Assembly: GCF_958979055.1 (NCBI RefSeq)
Contig: NC_084898.1
Span: 2,056,001-2,120,000 of the forward strand
Reading direction: 5' to 3'
Length of the DNA: 64,000 nt
DNA from: Alnus glutinosa
Taxonomy: Eukaryota > Streptophyta > Magnoliopsida > Fagales > Betulaceae
Below are positions 1 through 11,911 of this stretch, in pieces; within the stretch, counting starts at the first letter, position 1, and the number at the start of each line of letters is the position of its first letter. The notes under the pieces were generated by a model, which made no database searches, had not been told where the DNA came from, and saw only the letters and a program-made list of their open reading frames with translations. Made by a program: the position numbers and the translations under genes.

Positions 1-1652
1 ATGATTTTCACTACCGCATCATCAAGTCGTATGACAAGTTGACAACCATATAATAGTCTACGAAATAACATTACTTTTATAATAAAGTAAAGCAACCCGA
101 CCTAGTTACATCCTATTACCTAACTCATATTAAGGGTTTGGTTTGGGCCTAATTCCAATTAGAACTAATGCATTAAAATTGAGATATGTGTCCCATAATT
201 AATAGAATACAATGAATAAATGTCTCAATCCCAACAAATCTAATTTTAACTTTTGAAAATTTTAGCTAGTATAATTCCTCAAGCATGCAAGTTGTTGGTA
301 CAATAAATCAATATAGGGTTCAAGCTTAAAGCCCTTTTTAACATAAAAGACTCACTTAAGCCGCCCACTACACGGCAATAATCATAAGAATTTGGGACTA
401 TACGCCACATGATAAACATCCAGACGTCATATCCATGATCTTATCAAGTTAAAAGAGAGCATTCTCTCCAAACATAAGCGTATTATGTCTCTCTCTCAAG
501 AACTCTTTCCATTCCATATGTTTCTCTCTCTAAGACAAAATACTAATTTAACCATCGGAGTGTCCCCGACCTCTCAAGAACCGACAAATTTTGATAAATT
601 TTTTCTCCATTTTGCAAAAGCCCTATCGCCGATCCGGTCCGGTCCAAAAAAAAAAAAAAAAAAGAATTGCTTAAGCAAAATTATGAAAGTTGTGGCAACT
701 TTAGCTTTTTGAGTAGAATCGTTTGACGACCAAAAGTGATAGAAGGCTACGTATATCAAAGTCTAATCATGTTGTGGATTCATAGAGCTTTATACTTTGA
801 ACTGATGATTGTCCTCCACCATCGATCTGATCGGTGTCTTTGTGTGGGGATGGTAATGTGACGTGAGCAAAATGATTTGGGGCGTGGACTATGGCAATGG
901 CAACACTACAATCTCTCTCTCTCTCTGTGGTTCTGTTCGTTGTCGTATGTATGGGAAGAAGATATGATTGATGAGAATGTGTAGACTGATTAGCATGCGA
1001 ATCGAAATGCAGCAACAATGATGGCGAAGATGGTGACTGTTAGCCTTCATGCTTCCTTTAAAGGGGCTTTAAACGATGAGAATAGGTGGGTCTCCTGGGC
1101 ATGAAAGAAAGTTGGTCAAATTGAGTTAATTGCAGGTACAATCTTCCTCATCTCCACTTATTTCAAGCTTTGCATCATCATTCACTTTCACAATCTTCGT
1201 CTTTATTTTGACCATAAAAGATGATTGTGATAGACACTTGTGCCTTGTGGGGTTTATATAATTTCTTGAATTGATTAATAAGAACCGAAAATAAAAAAGA
1301 GAAGTTTATATATATAAGAGATTTACATTTTCCGACAATAAAATTGTTAGAGATTGTTACTATTGAGAAAGTAACACCGATAAGGGTATATTGAAAATTT
1401 TAATGTATTGAGTTAAGGTTGGAAGAGTTATAAAACCTTAAGCTCTTCTTTGATGGAGGGCATTTTTGCCTAGTATCTACCTCCGTAATGTTAGAACCAG
1501 AATTTGGCAACAGCGTTGGAAAATATCTAAAGAAGAGACCTTATCTTTGTTACAGGCGAAGACGCCAGGTTTCTCACATTTCGTGAGGGAAGAAGACACG
1601 GAAAAGTTGGCCTCCACACACCAAATCACAAAGAAGCCAAACAAAGCCTAGA

Positions 1653-1671
1653 AGAAGAAGAAGAAGAAGAA

Positions 1672-1702
<31 letters not shown>
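1653..1702. repeat. GAA/GAT compound microsatellite
   Basis: A run of GAA units passes directly into a run of GAT units. It is purine-rich on the + strand and lies about 800 bases upstream of the PPR gene. It is a simple-sequence repeat with no sign of coding use. Confidence 0.9.
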
Positions 1703-1704
<2 letters not shown>

Positions 1705-2007
1705 AAAGAAAGTGAAACCCAAACAACATAAAAGCAACGATGCAAGGGAGACAGAGAGATAGAGGCGGGTTAGAATTCGGTCAGAAACTAAAACGAGACT
1801 CCACCCTTGCCTCTACTTGTTGAAAGTCGACCCATGCAGGTCAAAATCGTGTCGAAAATGGATAGACAGTTGAAATGCTGAAAATTTGCACACTCCTACA
1901 TTAAATGCGGCGTGTTGCCCTAATAGGTGCATCTTGCAACAAAAATATTCATTTCGTCACAAAGTGAATGTTGAGCCCAAAATGTAAACAACGTCATTGT
2001 ATAGAGA

Positions 2008-2168
2008 AGTGATATTATTCAATCTACACAATCACACTATGCTAACGTGGCATGGGCTAATAGTCATTGGATTAACCTTTGCTAAAAAAAAAAAAAAAAA
2101 AAAAAATTAGAAGATTATCGGTCCGTGTCACGTCAGCATGGTGTGAACTGTGAAGTATATCATTACTC
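2008..2168. mobile_element. MITE with imperfect inverted repeats
   Basis: The left arm (about 2008-2056) and right arm (about 2122-2168) are inverted copies. Both carry an AATGATAT-like end and an ATGCTGACGTGACA-like inner motif, around an A-rich centre. The same architecture recurs at about 4885-5070, 20175-20333, 23641-23768 and, duplicated, at 34.7-35.1 kb and 43.4-43.8 kb. This is a local non-autonomous DNA transposon family. Confidence 0.65.
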
Positions 2169-2505
2169 GATTTTACTAGGGTTCAAGACTATGCCCCTAT
2201 TATAAGATAATATCTTTTGATATATTATATATCCACTCGGCTAGTCCAAGTTGGGAGTGGAGGCCCGAAAGCTCGCGGTTTGGGTCAGGTTGATCAAGCC
2301 CAAACCATGCGCTCCGGCTTCCAATCTGGCCATGGAATTAATCGAGGTAGCGGCTTGGGCCAGCAGAGTACCTCTAAATTTATTTTGTTGCTTTGGGCCA
2401 AACCCAAAATCATCGTCCTTTGGATTTTCCTTTCTGTTTCTCTTCCACAGCCACTATAACATGGCACAGTGAGAATCGAGAAGCTCAAAATACCTCGTAA
2501 TCTGA

Positions 2506-4236
2506 ATGCTGGCACACGAGCTAACAACCTTTTTGAACAATTGCCGAACTATCAACCAGGCAAAGCAAATCCATGCACACATCCTTACAAACGGTCTAAT
2601 CCACTTGGAGCCGCTCTTAGTGCGGCAAATTACCCTATCAAGCTCCAGTTCCTCTAAAAGTGTTGCTCAATATCTAAGACTAATCCTTTACCAATCAAAA
2701 AACCCAGATGGGTTCTCGTGGGGTTGCACAATTCGGTTCCTTTCCCGGCATGGTCGATTCAAAGAAGCTTTCTTTGTTTATGTTCAAATGCAGCGACTTG
2801 GACTGTGTCCCTCCACGTTTGCTGTGTCCTCTGCTCTAAGGGCATGTGCTAGGATTGTAGATAAGATGGGTGGAGTTTCAGTACATGGTCAGGTTCATAA
2901 GTGTGGATACTTTTCCTGTGTTTACGTGCAAACAGCCCTTGTGGATTTATATGCGAAACTGGGTGATATGCTGACCGCACAGAAGGTGTTTGATGAGATG
3001 GGAGAGAAGAATGTGGTTTCATGGAATTCTATCTTATCTGGGTATTTGAAATATGGGGATTTAGCGGAGGCTCAGAGGGTGTTTGATGAGATTCCAAGAA
3101 AAGACGTTATATCTTGGAATTCAATGGTTTCAGGGTATGCGAGAGTAGGAAATATGGACCAGGCATGCTCACTGTTTCAGCAGATGCCGGTGAAAAACCC
3201 GGCTTCCTGGAACTCAATGATTAGTGGGTATGTTGATTGTGAGTGTACAGAATCAGCTAGAAGCATCTTTGATGCAATGCCTCAAAGAAATAATGTTTCT
3301 TGGATGACAATGATTGCTGGGTACTCGAAATGTGGGGATGTTGAGTCTGCTCGCAAGCTCTTTGATCGGATGGATGAAAAAGATCTGCTCTCATTTAATG
3401 CTATGATAGCTTGTTATGCTCAAAATAGCCAACCTAAGGAGGCCATTGAGCTGTTCAACCAGATGCTTTTGCCGGATGTAAATATTCAGCCTGATGGGAT
3501 AACTTTGGCTAGTGTTATATCTGCTTGTTCACAACTGGGAGATTTCAAATTGGGCTTTTGGATTGAGTCATATATTAATAAATTTGACATTGAACTGGAC
3601 GATCATTTGGCTACTGCTTTAGTTGACTTGTATGCAAAGTGTGGAAGCATTGATAAAGCGAATGAGCTGTTTCATGGATTAAGGAAAAGGGATGTAATTT
3701 CTTATTCTGCAATGATCTTGGGATGTGGGATAAATGGTAAGGTAGTCGATGCGATCGAGTTGTTTGAAGAGATGTTAAATGCTCATATTTGCCCTAATTT
3801 AGTCACGTACACCGGGCTGCTCACTGCCTATAACCACGCCGGTTTGATTGAAGAAGGCTACCAATGCTTTAACTCCATGAAGGACCACGGAGTTATGCCT
3901 TCAGCTGATCATTATGGAATTATGGTTGATCTTTTAGGCAGGGCGGGGCGATTGGAAGAAGCACATGAGCTAATAAGGAGTATGCCAATGCAGCCTCATG
4001 CTGGGGTTTGGGGAGCTTTGCTTCTTGGTTGCAGATTGCATCAAAATGTTGAGCTTGGGGAGATAGCTGCTCAGCATTGCTTTGAGCTGGAGCCAGATAC
4101 AACCGGTTATTGTTCTCTTCTTGCCAACATCTATGCTTCGGTTGAGAGATGGGATGATGTGAAGAGACTGAGAACGGTTATGGGGGAGAAGGGATTCACT
4201 AAGATACCTGGGTGTAGTTGGATGGAATCTATTTGA
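2506..4236 (+). CDS. Pentatricopeptide repeat protein, PLS class with E domain
   Basis: A single-exon gene for a 576-residue PPR protein. PPR proteins are helical-repeat RNA-binding proteins that act on organellar transcripts; PLS/E members are usually linked to C-to-U editing. The sequence shows tandem repeats such as NVVSWNSILSGYLKYG, DVISWNSMVSGYARVG and NVSWMTMIAGYSKCG. It ends with an E-type tail (VWGALLLGCRLHQNVELGEIAA, then IPGCSWMESI) and has no DYW deaminase domain, so any editing role would need a partner deaminase. The N-terminal motif NNCRTINQAKQIHAHIL is typical of the subfamily. The first in-frame methionine precedes this motif directly, which supports the start; no clear transit peptide is visible. 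I recall Arabidopsis At4g22760 (PCMP-E6) as the closest type, and the neighbouring DUF7054 gene agrees with that. The RNA target is unknown. Confidence 0.93.
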   Translation: MLAHELTTFLNNCRTINQAKQIHAHILTNGLIHLEPLLVRQITLSSSSSSKSVAQYLRLILYQSKNPDGFSWGCTIRFLSRHGRFKEAFFVYVQMQRLGLCPSTFAVSSALRACARIVDKMGGVSVHGQVHKCGYFSCVYVQTALVDLYAKLGDMLTAQKVFDEMGEKNVVSWNSILSGYLKYGDLAEAQRVFDEIPRKDVISWNSMVSGYARVGNMDQACSLFQQMPVKNPASWNSMISGYVDCECTESARSIFDAMPQRNNVSWMTMIAGYSKCGDVESARKLFDRMDEKDLLSFNAMIACYAQNSQPKEAIELFNQMLLPDVNIQPDGITLASVISACSQLGDFKLGFWIESYINKFDIELDDHLATALVDLYAKCGSIDKANELFHGLRKRDVISYSAMILGCGINGKVVDAIELFEEMLNAHICPNLVTYTGLLTAYNHAGLIEEGYQCFNSMKDHGVMPSADHYGIMVDLLGRAGRLEEAHELIRSMPMQPHAGVWGALLLGCRLHQNVELGEIAAQHCFELEPDTTGYCSLLANIYASVERWDDVKRLRTVMGEKGFTKIPGCSWMESI

Positions 4237-4884
4237 CTCTTCATAATTGGAAAATCAGACATATACTGCATGCTTAGAGACCAAAAACTGTATAATTCTG
4301 GCTTTTGAAGTTTTGATAGCATCATGGCAACTTCATATTTCAGGTCTGGCCTCTTCCCTGCTTTGTTATGCAAAGTTGTTGAGAGTCTTGCATGACTTGA
4401 GTTCAAGCTGAAAATGTCCATCCCATCAAGGTAGTTTAGCCTAAAAGGACAAGGCTAAAGCTACGGAAGGACATATCTCCTTATCCACCTTGATGACCCT
4501 ACTGTTGGGAAATTTCTCTTCAATATGTTTTGAAATGAATGCTTCTCCATTGACCATCCTCAACTGGAACACGCAATTCATAACTTGTTGGATTAGTTTG
4601 AGGTATGTGATATTGATAGATAAATTTAACTGTTTAATGGCAGACACATAAATTGACATTTCAATTTGTAAAGAATTTGTAGTAAAAGCTATAGTAAATC
4701 TAACGGTACTAATGTAATATAATGACATGATGGTCCCTCTATTAGGCTCTTTCATCTATTCATATGTCAAGGGTAAAAAGAAGAGGTTGGTGTGCCTGGT
4801 GCCACAATAAAAATTATAAAATTCTATGAGCATGTAATAAAACCATCAGCATTTCCAAAATGAAACTTAGTACATAAAAGATAG

Positions 4885-5070
4885 GAGTAATGATACACAC
4901 TACACAAGCATTCCACAAATATCTCACAAAGTTGATGTGACAAATGTTTATTAGCCATTAGTTTTTTTTTTTTTTTAACAATGACTGATCTAAAGACTGC
5001 TAGACCTTGTCACGTCAGCTTTATAGAATATTTGTGAAATGTTTATATAGCACGAAGAATTCCTCAAAAG
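4885..5070. mobile_element. MITE with imperfect inverted repeats
   Basis: The left arm contains CATTCCACAAATATCTCACAA and TTGATGTGACAA. The right arm contains the reverse complement (TTGTCACGTCAGC, then AATATTTGTGAAATG) across a T-run centre. It belongs to the same architecture group as the element at 2008-2168. Confidence 0.6.
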
Positions 5071-6024
5071 ACTGTCCATCAAACGGATGTGATAACTTTT
5101 GAATTCCAAATATATATATATATATATATATGGAGGTGGCCATTTATTTTAACAAGAATAGTATTACAATATAAATAAAAAATTTAGGCCCTTAATTAAT
5201 TTATAATTGGTGGGTTGATTTTGAGAATGATCTGCAACTTTACATATCTAATATTTTAAGAAAGTTAATAGGAGTATTTAGGAAAGAAGTTAAGTTATTG
5301 TTGATTAACCAGTACGTTTGTTATTGTATCAACTTGGCCCAAATTTAGGGAGACAAATTGATTTTCTTAATACAATGTGGACTTGTCTATCTGTAAACTT
5401 TGGAACCTGTAGAAAGAGATGGCCCTGCTGCTATGGAATAATGGAGTATGATTTTTTGGACCAATTCCAATTTCCAAAGGCAAGATTCCATGCTTCAAGT
5501 CTTAACTCTTAAGAAAGGGATCAGATTCGAATATATAAAAGGTGATTACTTTATCATGACCCTTTTTCATTAAATACAGCTATTAATTAAATTTACTTAA
5601 AGCACAAATTTAAAAAAAAAAAAAAAAATTCAAGAACACCATTTTATATCAATGCTGATTAAAAATATAGTAATTTAAACAGTAAAAGAAATCAGCCCAA
5701 CATTTTTTTCACTTAGATGTGAAGATTGATAAACTCTTTTTACCTTTTCCGAGGATAAATTATAAAGGCAGAGTTTGAACTTGAAACTTCTGTTATAAAA
5801 TTAAGTTAAAATCCTTTTTTTTCTTTTTTAACAAAAAAAAAAGAAGCTTAAGTTAGTAGGAATGTAAATTTAATCAATTAATTAATAATTTAACATTTTC
5901 TATTAGCCCCCATTAGCTCTCTAATTACAATGCTGATTTTAGGTAAGTACAAATATTTAGGTACACAAGAATATCTACATGGGTTGAATTTTCTAAAATT
6001 ATTGTCATACTAGAAATAAGTGTA

Positions 6025-6350
6025 TGCTTGGTTTTGAGGTTTCAAAACATGTAGTTAAAAAAAAAAAAAAAGCGATTTCAAAATATAGTTAATAAAAACA
6101 TGATGTTTAAAAAGTAGTGATTTCAAAATACAATTAATAAAAGTTAACGTTCGGTAAAATCCCAATTTAATCATTAAAATTGTACATTTTTTTAAAATGC
6201 GCATCATTGCTTACAATTTGAAAACTTAAATTTTTCAACGTTTTCCAATTGCCATTTATTTTCAAAGGCACTCTCAAATGGGATATTTCTCGCAATTTTA
6301 TTTAAAAATGCAGTGTTAGCCTAGGAAACCGCAGAATCAAATGCACTCTA
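6025..6350. mobile_element. Diverged MITE of the GTTTGG...CCAAACGCACTCTAAA type
   Basis: Both this stretch and 9027-9303 carry the repeated motif AGCGATTTCAAAATA, an inner AAAATGCGCATCAT-like motif and the ending AAATGCACTCTAAAT. They are two diverged copies of one non-autonomous element. A third, related terminal pair (GGTGTGTTTGG / CCAAACGCACC) is at about 57263-57496. Confidence 0.5.
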
Positions 6351-7108
6351 AATATATTTGTTAGAAACCATTTAAGGCAAAGTGTGGTGAACAACTTATT
6401 CATTCATCCTGTAATCACATAAGGCCACTCAAATTTAAAACATTTACACTTTTTTCTTTTTTTCTTTTCTCCCTTTTGTTTTATCTTTTCAAAACAAAAA
6501 CATTAACAAATAACAAAAAATGTAATACTCCAAATTACTTTCACCTTTATATTAAATTAAAATACATTTTCAAACAAAATTTAAAGACACCATCTAAAAA
6601 GCATTATCAAACTAATAAGGGTTTACTTTATCATGTCCTAGGATAAGACCTTTGCTAATATATTATGCAATCTATTTTAACTCTTCTAAGTGGTCTTTAG
6701 TGGCCACAATGAAGTGGCCGGGTCTATCCTAATTGAAGAACAATATAATAAAACTGATAAATGATGCAATCAATCTCTTTTAACTTTTTTAAAAAAATTA
6801 TTATAACATAAATTATTTCATTTACTAAGGATTCTCTTAGAGATGACAACAGCAATAATTATGAATCAATTTTGCTTGTTTTCTAATCCATTATCTATTC
6901 TCTCCCAAATATTTAACAAACCCATAAATTGTTGAAATCATTACAATTTAGTTAAATAACACATCACAAGTAGGATGCATTTCACATACACACTAATTAC
7001 TCTTAATATTATCAAGTTCACTTGTAGCCTGCAATTGTAGAAGTAGAGTTTTCAACAAAGTCGAACGGCATATTAGTAATAGAACAAAGTTTTCATTCAA
7101 ATTAGAAC

Positions 7109-7319
7109 GAAAGAATTCTTTTAATTCAGTTTATTATACTAACATATGTCAGTAGAATACGAGATTTTCACATAAATTTTTAAAATACATATGAGAATCA
7201 TATGCTGTAAGAATAAGCTTCATATATTCCGTTAATCTTATTAAAAATGCTTGTGAGAATCACATGTTTTAAGAGCATATATTCATTTAGTAGATTGAGT
7301 TGAATGAACTTTTAGATGA
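7109..7319. mobile_element. MITE, CAATCTATTAAATTG family
   Basis: An inverted-repeat element with a central GAGAATCACATG-type motif and ends resembling TTCAGTTTATTATAC and GTAGATTGAGTTGAA. It is one of about nine related copies in this window (near 15.4, 17.95, 18.13, 23.6-23.9, 52.57, 54.08, 56.04 and 58.93 kb). The boundaries are approximate. Confidence 0.5.
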
Positions 7320-7598
7320 AAACTTTATCCTTAGCAAAAAAATTAATTAACTTAAAGCCGTGCGTCTTAGTTTGTGTTAGGGATTGTTGAGATTGTTCAA
7401 TTTAGTGAAAAAAAAAAAAATAAATAAAAAATAAAGAAAATAGAGAGAAAACAGAACATAGAGAATTTACGTGATTCAACATTGTGTATGGCTGTACAAG
7501 AGCGAGCGGTCAATTTTACTGTTAAAAAAAAAATTGCAACATTTATAATATATATTATCTTCAGTTAAAACCCTGGCTTAGTATATTGAAATTACCAT

Positions 7599-7688
7599 AC
7601 CCCCAACATATATAATAAATATTATTGTACCCCCAACATATATAATAAATATTATTGTACCCCCGACATATATAATAAATATTATTGT
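7599..7688. repeat. 30-bp tandem repeat, three copies
   Basis: Three consecutive 30-bp units start at 7599, 7629 and 7659, each beginning ACCCCCAACATATATAATAA. The only difference seen is A to G in the third unit (CCCCGACAT). The array ends about 220 bases upstream of the DUF7054 start codon, so it lies in the probable promoter. Confidence 0.95.
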
Positions 7689-7908
7689 GAAATAATTTCA
7701 ATTAATAATTCAAAACGACAAAAGTCGAGGGCAATAATGTAAAAGAGCAGTGACGTTAACTTTAAAAGACCGCCAACTACCACTCCAACTACCAATTTTC
7801 CCGTCCAACTTCAAATCCCACGAAACATAAGAAGAACCCTCGCAGCCTCTCTCTCCCTTTAATTTCCAAACAAGTTTCCCATTATAGTATTTTTATAGAT
7901 ACTTTTAA

Positions 7909-10503
7909 ATGCCTGAGCGAAGTCTGAGACGTCGAGCTCCGGCGACGGGTGGCCGGAGGAGCAGGCCGCCGAACCCGTCTCCGTCACCGCGGAAGAGGAG
8001 CCCGCCTCCCCCGAGATCGGCCAAGCAGGCTTCGAAGCCCATAAAGATTTTGAAGCGGACCTTTTCGGAGCCGATGCTTTTGGGTAGTAGTGTCGGTTCT
8101 AGCTACAGCATCAGCGACGACGATCGGAGTTTGAGGTCGGAGGGTGGTGGTGGGGTTTTTTTTAGGCCTCAGACGTGCGTGGACGTGTTTGCTTCGTCGC
8201 CTTCGCTGTTGGGTTTCTCTCCGCTAACGCCGAGCCACGAGGTAAGAGTCAAAAAAAAATTTATATATATATATATTTGTTAAAAGAAAAAAAAGAATGG
8301 ATTTTTTTTCGTTTTTCTATTCTTTTGAGTTATAGATGATGATGGGATTTGATTGGTTTGATGGATGAGTGTGTCAAAAAAATTTCTTTGACACCGAAAG
8401 AGATTGCTTGAGATTTCTGAGATTCAAGAAAATAGATGGTGCTTATTGTTGTTTATTAGAAAGCCAATCATAGTTAGTTTCTTGCTCAATCACATTAATC
8501 AAGATCCTATGTTTGCATTTGATTTGTAAACCAAAAGGTAAAAGTAGGACTTGTGTTCTTCTTTTCCTCCCTAATTGGGGTCTCTGTTCAATGCTTCTTT
8601 TTCTAATGAGATTGATTTACTTATGAAAATAAGAAATTAGTACTTGTGTAATCCATTAATAAATCCTCCCTTTTGGTTTGGACATTGAGTTGTATTAACC
8701 AATTATAGATTTCCCCTTTTGGTTTATTCATTGAGTTGTATAATCCATTAATAGATTCTACCATGTCAATGTGGGATAATTATACCTGACCCATAAAAGA
8801 ACAAGAACCTCAGTTGACTTCTTTTGTTGGTTTTCATTTAGAACCGAGAGTCGTGTTCATTGAACATAATCCAAACTTGACCCAATTCAACATGCGAACA
8901 CGAATTTCATTAAAAGAAGTTGACCCGTCATTAGGTGCTTCCCATGCTTTCTAAATTTAGGCATTGCCGGTTTGTTTTTGTACCCTGATTATAAATTTTA
9001 GAACTGCAAACACCGTGCATGTCTAATGGTCCGTTTGGGTTTATGATTTCAAAACATAAGATCTAAAAATAGCGATTTTAAAAAGTGAGATTTGAAAACC
9101 CGATTTTTAAACACACAGTTTAGTGTCTAAAATCGTGTGTTTTTTAAAATGCATCATCTCGCCCGTGTTTTGAAAATTGAGAATTTTCTACGTTTTTAAA
9201 TTACAATTTTTGTAAACACACTCTCAAACAATACATTTTCTGCGATTTGATCTAAAATTGTACTTTTAGAATGTGAAATCGGAGTGCCAAACGCACTCTA
9301 AATAGTGTGAAGAATGTGGAATGCAGGGATATAAGAAAGATGCAAAGGTGGTGGTTAAGGTGACAGTTGAAGGAAGTCCAGGACCAGTCCGGACCTTGGT
9401 TAAATTGGGGGCCAGTGTGGAGGAAACCATTAAGCTTGTTGTAGACCGATATAGCGAAGAAAGGCGGACTCCTAAGCTTGACAGGGACGTAACGCCATTG
9501 TTTGAGTTGCATCACTCCTATTTCAGTCTTCAGAGTAAGTAAAATTTGAGATTAATTTAAGTTTAGTTATTCAACTTAGTTGCATTTTCACAATGTTATG
9601 GTTCAAATCTGATTACTTGGTGTATAGATAGAAAAAACTGATTACTTGTGTAAGATCCAAATACTCTTTCCTTTTGTGCACTCAGTCACCAAAGGTGTGT
9701 CTGTTTTAGAAATTTGACCAAGTTGCTGACCCTGTTTTCTTATAGAGAGAAAATGTCCTATAGATGTTCTGAAGTTTTTCCTTTTAACTTTAAAGTAGAA
9801 TGTTCCTAAAGCATTACTTTCTTCATTTATCAGACAGTTGCCCGATTCTTATTTTGTAGATTCTCCAACATAGAAAGTCGTTGATTTTGAACTAGGGGCT
9901 GCCTACATTTGAGCCTTCAAATTTGGAATGCAGGTTGATTATGCTATCAGAACACTATTTCTGATAAAAAAAATTTACCATGGGGAGTGATTTAAAACAA
10001 CCACATCATACATATGAATACTTTTTTCAGAAACTACAATTTGGCTTTGGAGAGAGTACTACCTAGACTAGATCTGTATATTTGGAGAGAGTACTACCTA
10101 ATGACCATTAAACACTGTCAGCAGCTTGTTTTCAATCAATATTTGATTTCATATTAAGTCCTGCAGCCTAATCACCCTCCACAAGGGTACATTTATACAC
10201 TCCTTATGTGTCCATTTGCGCATATGCTAAACACTTCATCGTTGTTTTGATTGAATAGGTTTGGATAAGTCAGAATTAATTGGGGATGTTGGTAGCAGAA
10301 ACTTTTATCTTCGAAAGAGTGGCAGCGGTCGTAGTAGTGATGGAGCTTCTCCTTACGCTTCAGAAATCGTTCCGGCGAGAGAAAGCTCTCCGCCACCGAT
10401 TCCGCCACCTGCTTTTTTACTCCCAACATTCATCGCCCGAAAGATCAGTAAAATTGTTAGAAGAACCCGTAAGCTTTGGAAACTCTTGTTTTGCATGCAA
10501 TGA
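7909..10503 (+). CDS. DUF7054-type protein, gene 1 (three exons)
   Basis: The coding exons are 7909-8241, 9327-9534 and 10259-10503, giving 261 residues; both introns are GT-AG. Exon 1 encodes a basic, proline/serine/arginine-rich leader containing the motif [13 protein letters not shown]. Exon 2 encodes a ubiquitin-like fold region ([20 protein letters not shown] ... [13 protein letters not shown]). Exon 3 begins [17 protein letters not shown], the usual family continuation, and ends in a proline stretch and a basic tail. The family has no established function that I know; Arabidopsis At4g22758, next to the PPR gene At4g22760, is the remembered counterpart. Intron 1 contains a MITE ending about 24 bases before exon 2. 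Exon joins are inferred from family continuity and splice signals. Confidence 0.85.
9027..9303. mobile_element. MITE in intron 1 of the DUF7054 gene
   Basis: The ends read GGTCCGTTTGGGTTTATGAT and, inverted, CCAAACGCACTCTAAAT. Inner motifs (AGCGATTTTAAAAAGTG, AAAATGCATCATC) match the copy at 6025-6350. The element stops about 24 bases before exon 2, so it probably supplies the branch-point region of the intron. Confidence 0.6.
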
Positions 10504-11536
10504 GGATGACCAAACCCCATATCCATTGTCTGAGTAACACAACTTATTATTTATGTTACTCTTAACAACAGACGATTTTTTTTTGTCTGATTTGTTCCCC
10601 TTTTCCTCAAATGGAAATTCCCTTTTCTTTCATGAAATGTACAGAATACCAAATAGAACCCTCATTGGCTTCCTCAATCATTTGCTATGTAAGTTGCTGT
10701 AAATATACCCCTATCGAAAGTTCAAATCACAAAATGAATATTCAGTTGTTCAACGTTGTTTCAACTTTTTAAGAAGCAATATTGAGATTCATATACAAGT
10801 CGGATGCTATTTGTTTAGAACTCCACTATGAGCTTGTCATGACCTCATTGTCTGCCTTGTATCTTAAGTTATGATTTGGCTTAGGTGCCCTAGAAAAAAG
10901 GGTTGAGATTTAATTTTAAGTTTTTTATGAGAAAAAAAAAAGAGGGTGGAATTAAATTTGAACAGTTGAAAAAGCTACAGGAGATCTTTAATAAGCACCT
11001 AAGCCAAATCCCCTAAAAACTCTTTCCATGGCCTTCATAGTTGACAATGCATAATTTATAAACATATTATTGTGAAAAGATCAAAATACTATTTTAGCCT
11101 CTAAACCATGCTTAGGCTTCAATTTCATCTATGAATCTGTCGTTCGAATTTGATTTCTTAAATTTTAAATAGTCATATTGGTCATGTTTGGCAAGCTCGG
11201 TTACAGCACAGAATAATGGATGTTACTGATTACATTTTTTTTTTAAAATAAAAAAAAAAAATTACTTTTACATTTTTCAATACCAATCAACATCAAAATA
11301 TTCCAACTTTTTTCACTTTTTATATCACATCAATAATTTTTTATTACTATTCAATAAAAATTTCACTATAATACAAAACTTTTTCACTTTTCTATACAAA
11401 TTCTTTTTACTTTATATTACATCATCACTTTTTATTAATTTTAAAATTAACGACCCACTACTCTCTTCTGTACATGCATTTGCCAAACAACAACATTGTT
11501 ATAAATCTATGTTCTTCCCTAAAGCATGTCAATCCT

Positions 11537-11911
11537 GATGCAGAACGAGACAAGAATAAATATGTCATTTAGTTTTATTTAAATTATTAGTTTTATTTGA
11601 ATTTAATTATGGGTTTGACCCAAAATTGAAGTTATTTGATAATTCAATAATGGGTTTGACCCAAAGTCAGTCATATTAGTTTAAGTTATTTGTAATTCAA
11701 TAATGGGCTTAGCCCAAAGTTAGTCACATTAAAGTTAGGGTTAGAGTTTAATCTATAAGCCTATTTAAGCATAATATTCTATTGTAATAGACAAATTATG
11801 ATTTATCAAAAAATTAACTTAAACTTTGGGTCAAGCCCATAATTAAATTTAAATAAAATTAATAATTTAAATAAAACTAAATGACCAATTTATTTTTATC
11901 TTATTTTGCAT
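11537..11911. mobile_element. Inverted-repeat element with about 90-bp arms
   Basis: The left arm begins TGATGCAGAACGAGACAAGA and continues with GTCATTTAGTTTTATTTAAA and GGGTTTGACCCAAA. The right arm is its near-exact inverse and ends CTTATTTTGCATCA. Between them the motif AATGGG(T/C)TT(G/A)(A/G)CCCAAA is repeated directly at about 11608, 11648 and 11701. This fits a non-autonomous DNA element or foldback repeat; no target duplication was established. Confidence 0.6.

Larger units (their letters stand above)
1..2505. other. Intergenic DNA upstream of the PPR gene
   Basis: No gene is recognised here. The short open frames have no family signature and lie over low-complexity DNA. Visible items are A-runs near 645-662 and 2083-2105, a GAA-then-GAT trinucleotide microsatellite at about 1653-1702, and an inverted-repeat MITE at about 2008-2168, roughly 340 bases upstream of the PPR start codon. 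The last few hundred bases should contain the PPR promoter and 5' leader, but no convincing TATA box can be assigned. Confidence 0.6.
4237..7908. other. Intergenic DNA between PPR and DUF7054 genes
   Basis: No gene is recognised. The first 200 bases are probably the PPR 3'UTR. Minus-strand open frames at about 4131-4421 and 4441-4755 look somewhat protein-like but match no family I know. The rest holds MITEs (about 4885-5070, 6025-6350, 7109-7319), a TA microsatellite at about 5109-5131, A/T runs, and a 30-bp triple tandem repeat just before the next gene. Confidence 0.6.

Noticed and set aside
767..1018. 83-residue minus-strand frame
   Set aside because: Biased His/Thr/Ser composition, no family motif, no splice or promoter context; a chance frame.
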